A stretch of DNA of 64,000 bases from Fibrobacterota bacterium (GTDB lineage Bacteria; Fibrobacterota; Chitinivibrionia; Chitinivibrionales; Chitinispirillaceae). Of this stretch, positions 16,008 to 24,210 are shown in pieces. Both the position numbers and the translations under genes were made by a program. Under the pieces are notes generated by a model. It saw only the letters and a program-made list of their open reading frames with translations. It made no database searches and was not told the origin of the DNA. Where the stretch lies: the NCBI GenBank assembly GCA_023436205.1, contig JAEZKC010000012.1, positions 103,961-167,960 on the forward strand, in the 5' to 3' direction. Position 1 is the stretch's first letter, and the number at the start of each line of letters is the position of its first letter.

Positions 16008-16612
16008 TGGAACCGGCCGTATCACCAGGCTTTCTCACACTCATGCTCATTTTCATCGCTGCTGCATTTACAGATAATATTCTTCTGACCCGCTTTCTGG
16101 GCATGTGTTCCTGCATAGGAGTTTCTAAAAAGGTAGACACCTCTCTAGGCCTGGGAGCAGCTGTGATTTTCGTCACCGCCAGCACTGCAGCCATTAATTA
16201 CCTCATTTACCAGTATATCCTTATCCCGCTGGGACTTGGTTATATGCGCCTTATCACCTTCATTGTGGTGATTGCCGCATTTGTACAGTTCGTGGAGATG
16301 GCGGTGGAACGCTTTTCCCCATCCCTCTACTACGCCTTGGGAATTTTTCTGCCTCTTATCACTGTAAACTGCGCCATTCTGGGGATCTCGCTTTTCATGC
16401 TCAACCGCCCCTACAGCTTCTTCCAGAGCTTTTTCTACGGCGCAGGAGGCGGCTTCGGATGGTTCATTGCAATCGGTCTTATAGGAGGCATTCGGGAAAG
16501 GATTAATGAAAGCCTCTTGCCCAAAGGCCTGGAGGGACCCGGTATCACCCTCATTATAATAGGTATTATGTCTCTTGCATTCATCGGTTTTTCGGGAATG
16601 GTGAGGATCTGA
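16007..16612 (+). CDS. nqrE: Na+-NQR subunit E
   Basis: This 201-residue integral membrane subunit has six helices and an inverted topology relative to NqrD. The Cys positions of the NqrD/E iron site are in LGMCSCIGVSKK and VNCAILGISLF, and the internal segment GIRERINESLLPKGLEGPGI is an NqrE hallmark. The ATG overlaps the nqrD stop by one base and follows GGAG. An upstream in-frame extension inside nqrD is not used. It couples electron flow to Na+ movement with NqrB and NqrD. Confidence 0.94.
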   Translation: MEPAVSPGFLTLMLIFIAAAFTDNILLTRFLGMCSCIGVSKKVDTSLGLGAAVIFVTASTAAINYLIYQYILIPLGLGYMRLITFIVVIAAFVQFVEMAVERFSPSLYYALGIFLPLITVNCAILGISLFMLNRPYSFFQSFFYGAGGGFGWFIAIGLIGGIRERINESLLPKGLEGPGITLIIIGIMSLAFIGFSGMVRI

Positions 16613-16615
16613 TTT

Positions 16616-17728
16616 ATGGAACAGATGTGGATCCAGATGCTTATTTCAACCGGTTTTCTTATGGCAAGCGGCACCATTCTGGCCGCAATCCTTATCTGGG
16701 CTGAAAAGAAAATCCTCAACTACGGACCATGCACCATCGACATCAACAGTGGCGAAAAGAAGCTGCAAGTCATGGGCGGCTCCTCTCTTCTTTCACTTTT
16801 AGCTCAGCAGGGCATTTTTATACCCTCAGCCTGTGGCGGTCGTGGAAGCTGCGCGTACTGCAAGGTTTCCGTAAAGGAGGGAGGCGGTATGGTGGGTCCG
16901 GTTGAAGAGCCCTACCTTTCTCCGGAGGAAAAAAAGAATAATGTGAGACTATCCTGCCAGGTGAAGGTCAGAAACGATATATTCATTGAAATACCCCGGG
17001 AGTACTTTTCCGTAAAGCGCTTTCTGGGCAATGTGGTTCACAAGAAAACATTGACCCACGATATAATCGAACTGCGCATCAGACTGAAAGAACCTTCGGA
17101 AGTCTCCTTCACTGCCGGTCAGTACATGCAGATCGAATCAAAGGAATACAAGGGAAGAGAATCGGTCATGCGCGCATACTCCCTCTCCTCCGTTCCTTCA
17201 GAAAAAGACCATGTGGAATTTCTTATAAGGAAAGTCCCCAATGGTATCTGCACCACCTGGGTTTTTGATTTTCTTAAAGAGGGTCAGGATATAAACCTGA
17301 GCGGTCCCTATGGAGAATTCGGCCTGAGAGATACCGACGCCCCCATTCTTTTCATAGCCGGCGGAAGCGGTATGGCCCCCATCTGGAGCATGCTCAGGGA
17401 CATGAAAGAGAAAGGCAACAAACGCCAGGCGCTTTACTTTTTCGGAGCCCAGACCCAGAGAGATCTTTTCTTTCTCGATGAAATGGCCCAAATTGAAAAA
17501 GCAATGCCTAACTTCCGGTTTATACCCGCTTTATCAAACGAGCCTGAAGACAGTGACTGGAAAGGCGAAAGAGGGCTTATCACCAATGTGGTTGCCAAGC
17601 ACGTTCCGGACGCATCCAAACACGAAGCATATCTATGCGGATCTCCGGGAATGATAGATGCCTGTGTGAAGGTTCTCAAAGCTGGCGGCATGCCCGAAGA
17701 AAAAGTTTACTACGACAAGTTCGCCTAA
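16616..17728 (+). CDS. nqrF: Na+-NQR subunit F (NADH dehydrogenase subunit)
   Basis: This 370-residue electron input subunit starts with a membrane helix (about 7-27), then a 2Fe-2S ferredoxin domain with ACGGRGSCAYC and the fourth Cys in RLSCQVKV. A ferredoxin-NADP reductase-like module follows: FAD motif RAYSLSS, NADH motif GGSGMAPIWSML, and the C-terminal CGSPGMIDAC ... YYDKFA. The length is a little below Vibrio NqrF (about 408). Its presence, instead of RnfB and RnfC, shows that NADH is the likely electron donor. It lies three bases after nqrE. Confidence 0.94.
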   Translation: MEQMWIQMLISTGFLMASGTILAAILIWAEKKILNYGPCTIDINSGEKKLQVMGGSSLLSLLAQQGIFIPSACGGRGSCAYCKVSVKEGGGMVGPVEEPYLSPEEKKNNVRLSCQVKVRNDIFIEIPREYFSVKRFLGNVVHKKTLTHDIIELRIRLKEPSEVSFTAGQYMQIESKEYKGRESVMRAYSLSSVPSEKDHVEFLIRKVPNGICTTWVFDFLKEGQDINLSGPYGEFGLRDTDAPILFIAGGSGMAPIWSMLRDMKEKGNKRQALYFFGAQTQRDLFFLDEMAQIEKAMPNFRFIPALSNEPEDSDWKGERGLITNVVAKHVPDASKHEAYLCGSPGMIDACVKVLKAGGMPEEKVYYDKFA

Positions 17729-17752
17729 GGTGTAGCCAAGGAGAGTGCAGTC

Positions 17753-18214
17753 ATGAAAAAATCCCCCCGCGATCAGGACCTCGCTTCTCTTCTGGGGCCC
17801 TCAAAATTCAGTGCAGATGGCTTTCTGGGTGATGACCCCAGGGAACCGGACCAGATCATCGCTGACGACATGCGGGAACTGGAAAAAACAGGCGTGGAAA
17901 AAACCACACTGGTTTCTGCACTCAGAGATGTTTACAGAAAAGCGGAAACGGCACTGGGAAACCCTGTAAAGATCACCGATCACTTGACCGCCGAATATAT
18001 CGAATCTCGCGGTAAAGTACCCTCACCATTCAGAGGTGACGGCATGTTCCAGAAAGGGGAGGTCGATCTTAAAGACGACAGTACGGGCAAATCGGTCATC
18101 TTCACCGCACTCTCCATAAGCCTCATCGAAAAACATGATTTTTTTCAGGGAAGGGGCTCCCGCTACAGACTGGAACCGGCAGAGATCGTGGAGCTATTGG
18201 GGCTGAAAAAATAG
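17753..18214 (+). CDS. Unrecognised soluble protein at the end of the nqr operon
   Basis: This 153-residue protein has a GGAG ribosome site and lies 24 nt after nqrF, before the terminator at 18261, so it is part of the nqr transcript. It has no signal peptide or membrane helix and is rich in Asp, Glu and Lys. It contains an amphipathic region (about 30-65), a segment EYIESRGKVPSPFRGDGMF in the middle and a C-terminal part that reads like a small winged-helix (GRGSRYRLEPAEIVELLGL). I do not recognise the family. A role in assembly or control of the NQR complex is possible from position only. Confidence 0.7.
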   Translation: MKKSPRDQDLASLLGPSKFSADGFLGDDPREPDQIIADDMRELEKTGVEKTTLVSALRDVYRKAETALGNPVKITDHLTAEYIESRGKVPSPFRGDGMFQKGEVDLKDDSTGKSVIFTALSISLIEKHDFFQGRGSRYRLEPAEIVELLGLKK

Positions 18215-18260
18215 CGTACATCACAAGGACGTACGCCTCCGCACGCAAGAGAATCTTAAT

Positions 18261-18290
18261 ATGCCGCACCAGCCAGTGCGGCATTTCTGT
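18261..18290 (+). terminator. Terminator of the nqr operon
   Basis: Stem ATGCCGCAC / GTGCGGCAT with a 6-nt loop, followed by TTTCTGTTCT. It lies between the convergent nqr operon and the M29 peptidase gene. Confidence 0.75.
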
Positions 18291-18291
18291 T

Positions 18292-19491
18292 CTAAACGGT
18301 AAACTTCCCTTTTTTGTAAATCACTTTTTCAGTGCCGTCGCGCAGCACAGCTGTCACCACCCTGTCACTTGTGGCGATTATATCCGTATGCTCCACCGAG
18401 TGATTGAAACCGAGCTCTTCAAACTGCGCCTCACTCATTTTCGATGCGTCACCATCGTAAGTGTCATGATAACTCTTTCCCACCGCCAGATGAGTGTTAC
18501 CGTACTTGCCACCGAAGTTTTCATCGTAAAGAGTATCAGCCATAAACTTTGAAATACGGGAAAAACGGATATCAGTAAGCGAGAATTCTCCTATTTTGTC
18601 GGCATTCTTCTGCTTGATCATCTCCTTTAAAAACTTCTCATTTTTCTGGGCAGTCGCTTTTACAATCTTACCCTTTTTGAATTCCAGACGAATATCTTTT
18701 ATGATATTACCGTATCTGTAAAGCGGCAGATCAAAAAAGACCGTACCCTCTGTACCCCGCCAGTCAGGTGAGGTGAAAATCTCAAAAGAGGGAATATTCC
18801 TTCCGCTTCCACCCAGCCATTTGCGTTTCTCCCCCATGGTGAGCCAGAGATCGGTCTCTTTTGACTGTACATGAAGTTTATCAATCGGAAGCTTGTTTAT
18901 TCTGTCCAGAACACCCTGCATTTCGGTGAAGATGGATTTCCATTTCCTGACCGGGTCAGCCTCATTGAGAAAACAGGCACTTGAAATCTGCTTCCAGTAC
19001 TCCTGCAATGAAAGTCCCGCCTCCCTGGCCATGCCTTCAGTTCCGTACATGCACAGAGTCCAGGTAAACTTTCCCTTATCCTCCTTCTCATCCAGCCATT
19101 CCCGAAACTGGCGGTTGGCCCTGTTTGACAGAATTACTTTTGCAGGATCAGCCTTTTTAAGAAACATGGGATCCTCATCGGCAAGAATCCTCACCCAGTG
19201 GTCAATAGTATCAGCCAGCCCCTTGTAGTATTTCTCGGGAAAAAAGAGCAGCTGCGCTCGGGAGGAGTTCTGTATCTGGAGAAGTTTGAATTCATCATCG
19301 ATGATGTTTATCAGGGCGTGTCCCCCTTTTTCCAGCACCGACCTGTACACTTCTTTGGCCAAAGGCAGCCCCGGTGTCTGAGTTACGATGTAAACCACTT
19401 CATTTTTTTTAATGCCTTTTCCGCTGTTAAGCGCAAAATTTATCAGGACATCGGCATATTTTTTCAGAAGCTTGGCAGGTGGAGTATACAT
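18292..19491 (-). CDS. Aminopeptidase, family M29 (AmpS-like)
   Basis: This 399-residue cytoplasmic metallo-aminopeptidase removes N-terminal residues from peptides. It has the family N-terminus (PPAKLLKKYADVLINFAL), the metal ligand region FEIFTSPDWRGTEG, and the C-terminal metal ligands in THLAVGKSYHDTYDG and GFNHSVEHTDIIA. The ATG at 19491, with GAGG five bases before it, is preferred to a GTG two codons earlier. It stands alone between a terminator and an intergenic region. The exact peptide preference cannot be predicted. Confidence 0.88.
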   Translation of the reverse strand: MYTPPAKLLKKYADVLINFALNSGKGIKKNEVVYIVTQTPGLPLAKEVYRSVLEKGGHALINIIDDEFKLLQIQNSSRAQLLFFPEKYYKGLADTIDHWVRILADEDPMFLKKADPAKVILSNRANRQFREWLDEKEDKGKFTWTLCMYGTEGMAREAGLSLQEYWKQISSACFLNEADPVRKWKSIFTEMQGVLDRINKLPIDKLHVQSKETDLWLTMGEKRKWLGGSGRNIPSFEIFTSPDWRGTEGTVFFDLPLYRYGNIIKDIRLEFKKGKIVKATAQKNEKFLKEMIKQKNADKIGEFSLTDIRFSRISKFMADTLYDENFGGKYGNTHLAVGKSYHDTYDGDASKMSEAQFEELGFNHSVEHTDIIATSDRVVTAVLRDGTEKVIYKKGKFTV

Positions 19492-19820
19492 GTGCACCTC
19501 GTATCTTTTATGTTAAAGGAATATTTAATCTGCACTATTACTTTTAAGATAATTGATAGATTTTTACGATTCCAAGGGAAAAGAGCCCTTTTCCCACTTA
19601 CTGTTGACACCTGTTCTCCACCGCCCGGCAATCATTCCATTCCCACACTCGCTCTTGCCATAAAATATCAGCCCCAGGGCATTCGAATTTTTATTGGGAA
19701 GGAGTAAAGTAAAGTGTCCCTTCCGGATAGCCGATATATCTAACAGAGGTTGAATGAAAACCGCAGGCGATCTGCTGATTCGTGAAGTAGAGACCTGCTA
19801 TCCACGGATGGGAGGTAGTT
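19492..19820. other. Intergenic region with one short hairpin, no gene seen
   Basis: Between the M29 gene start and the 51-codon ORF I see no convincing coding sequence. A hairpin GGGAAAAG / CTTTTCCC lies at 19576-19595 without a T run. From about 19690 onward the composition shifts to a GC-richer, possibly structured segment that continues to about 20110. Confidence 0.4.
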
Positions 19821-19976
19821 ATGATGCACCAACGGGTTGAGCCGTATGTCACGCTCGACGATCGCCCCAACAGGGATAATATCATCGAAAAAGATGAAAT
19901 AATGAGTCTCATTATCGATGTTGAGACCATGTCGATTGAGGACTTCTATGAAAAGTACTTCAGCGTGGAGGACTGA
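19821..19976 (+). CDS. Small ORF of 51 codons with a strong ribosome site
   Basis: ATG-ATG follows GGAGG at a good distance (19811-19815). The predicted peptide is acidic, starts MMHQRVEPYVTLDDRPNR and ends SIEDFYEKYFSVED; its C-terminal half could form a helix (EKDEIMSLIIDVETMS). It has no signal peptide or known domain. It lies in an otherwise gene-free region just before a structured segment with a 14-bp hairpin (20061-20095), which may belong with it. It could be a small accessory protein of a decayed or minimal mobile element, but this is not shown. Confidence 0.45.
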   Translation: MMHQRVEPYVTLDDRPNRDNIIEKDEIMSLIIDVETMSIEDFYEKYFSVED

Positions 19977-20060
19977 GGTCGGAAACTAGTCCCGTTAGCG
20001 ATCCTTGGTGATAGTCTTCGGCGGCAGGTGATGTGAGAAGCGAGCAGGGTCTTTCGCGGT

Positions 20061-20095
20061 GTTTTCGAGCCGGAATGGACGTCCGGTTCGAAAAC
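20061..20095. ncRNA. Strong hairpin, possible structured RNA
   Basis: Arms GTTTTCGAGCCGGA and TCCGGTTCGAAAAC pair over 14 positions (one G-T) around a 7-nt loop. The base GAGCC..GGTTC recalls the foot of group II intron domain V, but the element is too short and lacks the rest. It lies 85 nt after the 51-codon ORF. It is not followed by a T run on either strand, so it is not a standard terminator. Confidence 0.35.
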
Positions 20096-20157
20096 CCCCA
20101 GAAGAATCTGCAGACTTCCTCAGAATCTACCGCCGTTATTTTTTTTGTGCGACTCAT

Positions 20158-20193
20158 AAAAAAAGCACCGGCAGAATTCCTCCCGCCGATGCT
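20158..20193 (-). terminator. Rho-independent terminator of the 89-residue protein gene
   Basis: On the minus strand, stem AGCATCGGC / GCCGGTGCT (one G-T pair) is followed by seven T. It lies 24 nt after the stop of the gene at 20217-20486. Confidence 0.8.
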
Positions 20194-20216
20194 TCCCTCA
20201 GTAGCTCTCGTAAACC

Positions 20217-20486
20217 TTACCGGCCGATCATCTTTCTGATACTTTCCTTCTCCTCATCGATTCTGCTCATGAGCCCCGAAATCTGTTCCTGATAGGAGCT
20301 TATGCGCTGAAGCCGCTCCTCGATCTCCCCGTTCCGATTTCCACCTCCCCGCTCAGGAGGCGACACATGCTCCAACTCCGCCTCTGCTACCGGGTATCTG
20401 CGCTTCTCCTGTGCCATTGGCGTTTCAAACATATCCGGCGGCATCGATAAGCCGGCTCTCTTCCTTGTGCTTCCAGTGCTATCCAT
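20217..20486 (-). CDS. Small coiled-coil protein, function unknown
   Basis: The start MDSTGSTRKR has GGAGG just before it and gives 89 residues. The N-terminal half is polar and disordered, while the last 40 residues form a strong heptad pattern (EIEERLQRISSYQEQISGL then MSRIDEEKESIRKMIG), so an oligomeric coiled coil is likely. No signal peptide or known family is seen. It ends at a clear terminator. It is close to another small gene on the same strand (20603-20896), from which it is separated by 116 bases. Confidence 0.62.
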   Translation of the reverse strand: MDSTGSTRKRAGLSMPPDMFETPMAQEKRRYPVAEAELEHVSPPERGGGNRNGEIEERLQRISSYQEQISGLMSRIDEEKESIRKMIGR

Positions 20487-20602
20487 TCTACGGCCCTCCA
20501 CCTCATGTACTAGCCATGCCATCCATAAGTATTACGCTTGATGGAACCGTAAGATTAATCAGAAGACCCGGGATGAAGAGTTGGCTTGAAACGGTTATAA
20601 TC

Positions 20603-20896
20603 TCATTTTTTGCGTCTTGCAGAAACCATCATTAACAGCATTCCTATCGCAAATGCCAGAAAACACAGCCTCTTTCTGGTGAACATGCGATGAACCTGAA
20701 TGTATTCGGGAAGACCTGTTTCGGGAGCGCGTCTGAGAACCGGTTCTGATTTCTGCTCTGAAATATCCCCTGATCCCACTCCTTGATTTGAATCTTCCTC
20801 CTGAACCTGATGGAGACGGCAGTAACCATCAACCAGATTACCTTTTATTCTGCACCTTTCTCCGCTTTTTGTGATTCCCCTGCACTGTTCGCTCAT
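20603..20896 (-). CDS. Small zinc-finger-like membrane protein
   Basis: This 97-residue protein begins with a Cys/His motif of the type C-x3-TKSG-x2-C ... C-x2-H (MSEQCRGITKSGERCR, then GYCRLH), a small zinc-binding element seen in short bacterial proteins of unknown role. A polar linker follows, and a single C-terminal transmembrane helix (about 78-92, LCFLAFAIGMLLMMV) ends in positive residues, so it is tail-anchored with the zinc motif in the cytoplasm. The precise function is not known. Confidence 0.65.
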   Translation of the reverse strand: MSEQCRGITKSGERCRIKGNLVDGYCRLHQVQEEDSNQGVGSGDISEQKSEPVLRRAPETGLPEYIQVHRMFTRKRLCFLAFAIGMLLMMVSARRKK

Positions 20897-21062
20897 GAAT
20901 TCTCCTTGTTACTTGCTCGAAATCTACTGAAATGTAATTATATACCTTCCGCTTGAGGATTGCAAGGGTGTCCACCAAACCATAACCACGTTTCAGGCCA
21001 CGAATTATATTGATATTAAAGGTCAAACAGCTACCGAAGGTAAACCTTAACCAGGACAGCTT

Positions 21063-21764
21063 ATGACAATTCTCCGCCTGCTGCTCTTTACATTTCTGCT
21101 CTCTTCTGCACATGCCCAAATTCCCACAAGCCCCAGATCTAAAAAGGCTGTAGCAGATGTCAAACCAAGACTGGAAAGTCAACTGAAAGAAAAAGGCCTT
21201 CTCTATGGCTCCCGGCTGTTTATACGCATTTTCAAGGAATCAGAGGAGCTTGAAATCTGGTGCCAAAATGACAAAACATTCAACCTTTTCAAAGTTTATG
21301 AAGTCTGCGACTACGGTTCCAGAGGACTGGGGCCCAAAACGGAGGAGGGCGACGGACAAGCACCGGAGGGTTTTTACAAAGTGTACCCGCGCAGTTTAAA
21401 CCCCTTAAGTTCTTTTCACTTGTCATTCAACCTGGGATACCCCAACGACTATGACAGATCCCTGGGACGCACTGGCGGTGCCTTGATGGTACACGGGTCA
21501 TGTGCTTCGCTTGGCTGCTTTGCCATGACCGACTCCTGCATCGAAGAGATCTATGCTTTAGTGGAAGCTGCCCTCAGAAACGGACAGGACCATGTACCTG
21601 TGCATATTTTCCCTTTCAGGATGACAGATGAAAACATGACCCGTCATCGCACATCTGTATGGCTTACTTTCTGGGAAAATCTGCAGGAGGGATATCAATT
21701 CTTTGAAGAAACCAACCTTCCACCCCGTGTGTATGTAAAACAAAACAGGTACTGCTTCAAATGA
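21063..21764 (+). CDS. L,D-transpeptidase (YkuD domain), YafK-like
   Basis: This 233-residue exported protein has a signal peptide ending AHAQ (about residue 19). The YkuD catalytic motif is complete: HGSCASLGCFAMTD with the His and the catalytic Cys of HxxxxxxGC. Such enzymes form 3-3 cross-links in peptidoglycan or attach/detach lipoproteins. Length and layout (GLLYGSRLFIRIFKESEELE, then PKTEEGDGQAPEGFY) agree with the YafK/DpaA subgroup, which in E. coli removes Braun lipoprotein; this assignment is inferred. Its stop overlaps the start of the following NagB-like gene. Confidence 0.88.
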   Translation: MTILRLLLFTFLLSSAHAQIPTSPRSKKAVADVKPRLESQLKEKGLLYGSRLFIRIFKESEELEIWCQNDKTFNLFKVYEVCDYGSRGLGPKTEEGDGQAPEGFYKVYPRSLNPLSSFHLSFNLGYPNDYDRSLGRTGGALMVHGSCASLGCFAMTDSCIEEIYALVEAALRNGQDHVPVHIFPFRMTDENMTRHRTSVWLTFWENLQEGYQFFEETNLPPRVYVKQNRYCFK

Positions 21765-24115
21765 ATAATTCAAAGAAAATAGCTCAAAGTGCAGTTGAAA
21801 ATCATTTTATTGGAAGAAAAGCGAAACACTATGAAAGTGAAAGAATCCGGGTAATCACTGTTCCCAACTATGTGGTGCTGGGGCAGCTAACCGCATTGCG
21901 CTTTATTGAATGGATCAAAAGTAATCCTCAGGGGATAGTCGCTCTCCCCACCGGGAAAACTCCGGAATATTTCATCAAATGGTTTGTATACTACATCAAT
22001 CACTGGAGCTATGAATGTCAGAAAGGAATAATTGGCCGCTTGGGCCTCAGCTCACCCAAACCGCCCTCCTGCGCAGAGCTGCACCTGGTACAAATTGATG
22101 AATTCTTCCCTCTAAATCCCTCTCACGAAAGAGCCTTCAGCAACTACATACGTCAGTATTACATCAAGGAGTTCGGTTTCTCGGTGGACCGCACACTGCT
22201 TCTTGACACCTTCACCGTCCCTTCACCTCTTAAGGAAACCATCACTGCAGCCAACCTGGAAGAGCTATTTTCCTCCTCAGTGGATCTTCACCTTCGCTTC
22301 AATCATGCGACAAACGAACTTGACAGGCAGCGTCAGGCGGTAATCAGTTACTATGATGCACTCTGTCAGGATTACGAAAGAAGAATTCGTGCAATGGGAG
22401 GCATCGGCTTCTTTCTGGGAGGGATCGGTACGGACGGACACATCGGTTTCAATGTGCGGGGAACCGACCACTACTCCACTACCCGGCTCACTGAACTCAA
22501 TTACGAATCCATGGCTGCCGGTGCCCCTGATCTGGGCGGAATAGAAATCATCAGACAGAAAGCGGTGATCACTATTGGTTTAAACACCATCACCTTCAAC
22601 CCTGACGCCACTGCCATTATCTTTGCAGCCGGCGAGGCCAAAGCAGATATCATTGCTAATGCAGTTCAGAATAAACCAAACCTCAGCTCCCCGGCATCCG
22701 CACTCCAGAAACTTCCGGGTGCCCGGTTCTACCTTACCGAGGGAGCGGCAAGTCAGTTGACAGAACGCCGTCTGTACTCTACCCTGAAATCCAGAAACCC
22801 CAATAGATTCCTCAGGCTGGGCATTGACTCACTGCTCAAATCCATTACCGAAGAGGATCTGGAAAAGGTTCCCAAGGTTTATTGGAAGGAGGGGAAGAAG
22901 AGTGTCCGCTTGCTTGATCCTGCCCAAAAGTCTCATTTCCGTAGTACCATTATGTCCAAAATTTTAAAGGGACTTGCAGTTCCGCGTGATCAGATAATCC
23001 TGCATACCGGCCCCCACCACGATGACATTGAACTGGCCTATTTCCCCATGATCCATCACCTGGTGAGGTCAAGCAGCAACTCCAATACCTTCTGCTATCT
23101 CACCAGCGGATTTACTTCCGTTACAAATGCATTCCTGCTTGAACGGCTGACTTTCCTGAAAGAGGCCACGATCAGCGGTCGTCTTTTTCAGGAAATAAAC
23201 CTCGAACAACTTTGTGATCACAGCACACGTGAATATGAGATTCACGGATACCTCAATGCCATTGCAGATCGAAACATTCTACTTCAGAATCTCTTTGCAG
23301 CCGCGAGGATGTGCAGAAACCTGCTCGAATGCACAACCGCAAAAGGACTGCCAGACCTGCAAGACAAAACAACGGCTCTGATTACTGCTCTGCAAACAAG
23401 TTATCCCGGTGCAAAAGACAGTTTACCTGTTCAGCAAGCCAAATCGTGGATACGGGAATGGGAAGCGGAAACGGTATGGGCACATTTCGGGATCGATATT
23501 CGATCGGTGCACCACCTCAGACTCCCGTTTTACTCCGCGGAAATTTTCCCTGATGATCCGCAGTTTCAAAGCGACGTGCTGCCTATTGTTAATTTACTGA
23601 ACCAGGTGAAACCCACTCTTGTTACTCTGGCACTTGATCCTGAAGGTAGTGGCCCGGACACTCATTACAAGTGTCTCATGGCTTTAAGAGCCGCTCTGAT
23701 CGAATACACAAAAGACAAGAACAATCAAAATCTGACCATCTGGGGCTATCGCAATGTTTGGTCACGCTTTCATCCCGCGGATGCAGACCTGATTATTCCG
23801 GTTTCACTGAATTCATTTGCAGTTCTTGACAGCATGTTCAACAACTGCTTCAGAAGTCAGAAAGCCGCCTCCTTCCCAAGCTTTGAACTTGATGGTACCT
23901 TCAGCATGCTTGCTCAGAAAATCTGGACCGAACAGTTCAGGGACGTCACTTCAATCATCGGCAAGGATGTATTCTATAAAAGCGAACACCCCATGATGCG
24001 ACGCGCTTACGGCTGCATCTATATAAAGGAGATGAAAATGCAGGATTTCATATCCCAAACGTCGGGACTGCTCATGCTTGAAGAAGCAAAGCGCCGCCTC
24101 AAAAAAAGCAGCTGA
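21761..24115 (+). CDS. NagB-like (glucosamine-6-phosphate deaminase) fused to a PIG-L/LmbE domain
   Basis: This 784-residue protein has an N-terminal NagB-type isomerase fold (about 25-350) with QIDEFFPL and GGIGTDGHIGFN, matching Asp72, Asp141 and His143 of E. coli NagB. The Glu148 position after GFN is Val, so the catalytic relay is altered. The C-terminal part (about 400-784) has a PIG-L-type metal motif PHHDDIE, found in N-acetylglucosamine deacetylases. Bacteroidota have similar NagB-LmbE fusions of about 650 residues. The pair of domains suggests amino-sugar processing (deacetylation then deamination), perhaps of recycled wall sugars, since the preceding gene acts on peptidoglycan. It overlaps that gene by 4 nt. 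Confidence 0.8.
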   Translation: MNNSKKIAQSAVENHFIGRKAKHYESERIRVITVPNYVVLGQLTALRFIEWIKSNPQGIVALPTGKTPEYFIKWFVYYINHWSYECQKGIIGRLGLSSPKPPSCAELHLVQIDEFFPLNPSHERAFSNYIRQYYIKEFGFSVDRTLLLDTFTVPSPLKETITAANLEELFSSSVDLHLRFNHATNELDRQRQAVISYYDALCQDYERRIRAMGGIGFFLGGIGTDGHIGFNVRGTDHYSTTRLTELNYESMAAGAPDLGGIEIIRQKAVITIGLNTITFNPDATAIIFAAGEAKADIIANAVQNKPNLSSPASALQKLPGARFYLTEGAASQLTERRLYSTLKSRNPNRFLRLGIDSLLKSITEEDLEKVPKVYWKEGKKSVRLLDPAQKSHFRSTIMSKILKGLAVPRDQIILHTGPHHDDIELAYFPMIHHLVRSSSNSNTFCYLTSGFTSVTNAFLLERLTFLKEATISGRLFQEINLEQLCDHSTREYEIHGYLNAIADRNILLQNLFAAARMCRNLLECTTAKGLPDLQDKTTALITALQTSYPGAKDSLPVQQAKSWIREWEAETVWAHFGIDIRSVHHLRLPFYSAEIFPDDPQFQSDVLPIVNLLNQVKPTLVTLALDPEGSGPDTHYKCLMALRAALIEYTKDKNNQNLTIWGYRNVWSRFHPADADLIIPVSLNSFAVLDSMFNNCFRSQKAASFPSFELDGTFSMLAQKIWTEQFRDVTSIIGKDVFYKSEHPMMRRAYGCIYIKEMKMQDFISQTSGLLMLEEAKRRLKKSS

Positions 24116-24210
24116 ATCAGTGTCATACTTTCTGCCATCTTTTATATTGCACCTCACCGCATCTGCAGCTTATAATCTGAATACAATCTGTTTTAATAAG
24201 GAAGAGTGCA

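Noticed and set aside
13690..17728. Reading the operon as Rnf instead of NQR
   Set aside because: There is no RnfB or RnfC gene, and the last subunit is a clear NqrF with 2Fe-2S, FAD and NADH motifs.
20061..20095. Group II intron domain V
   Set aside because: The foot is similar, but the hairpin is too short, the bulge is missing and no intron protein is encoded.
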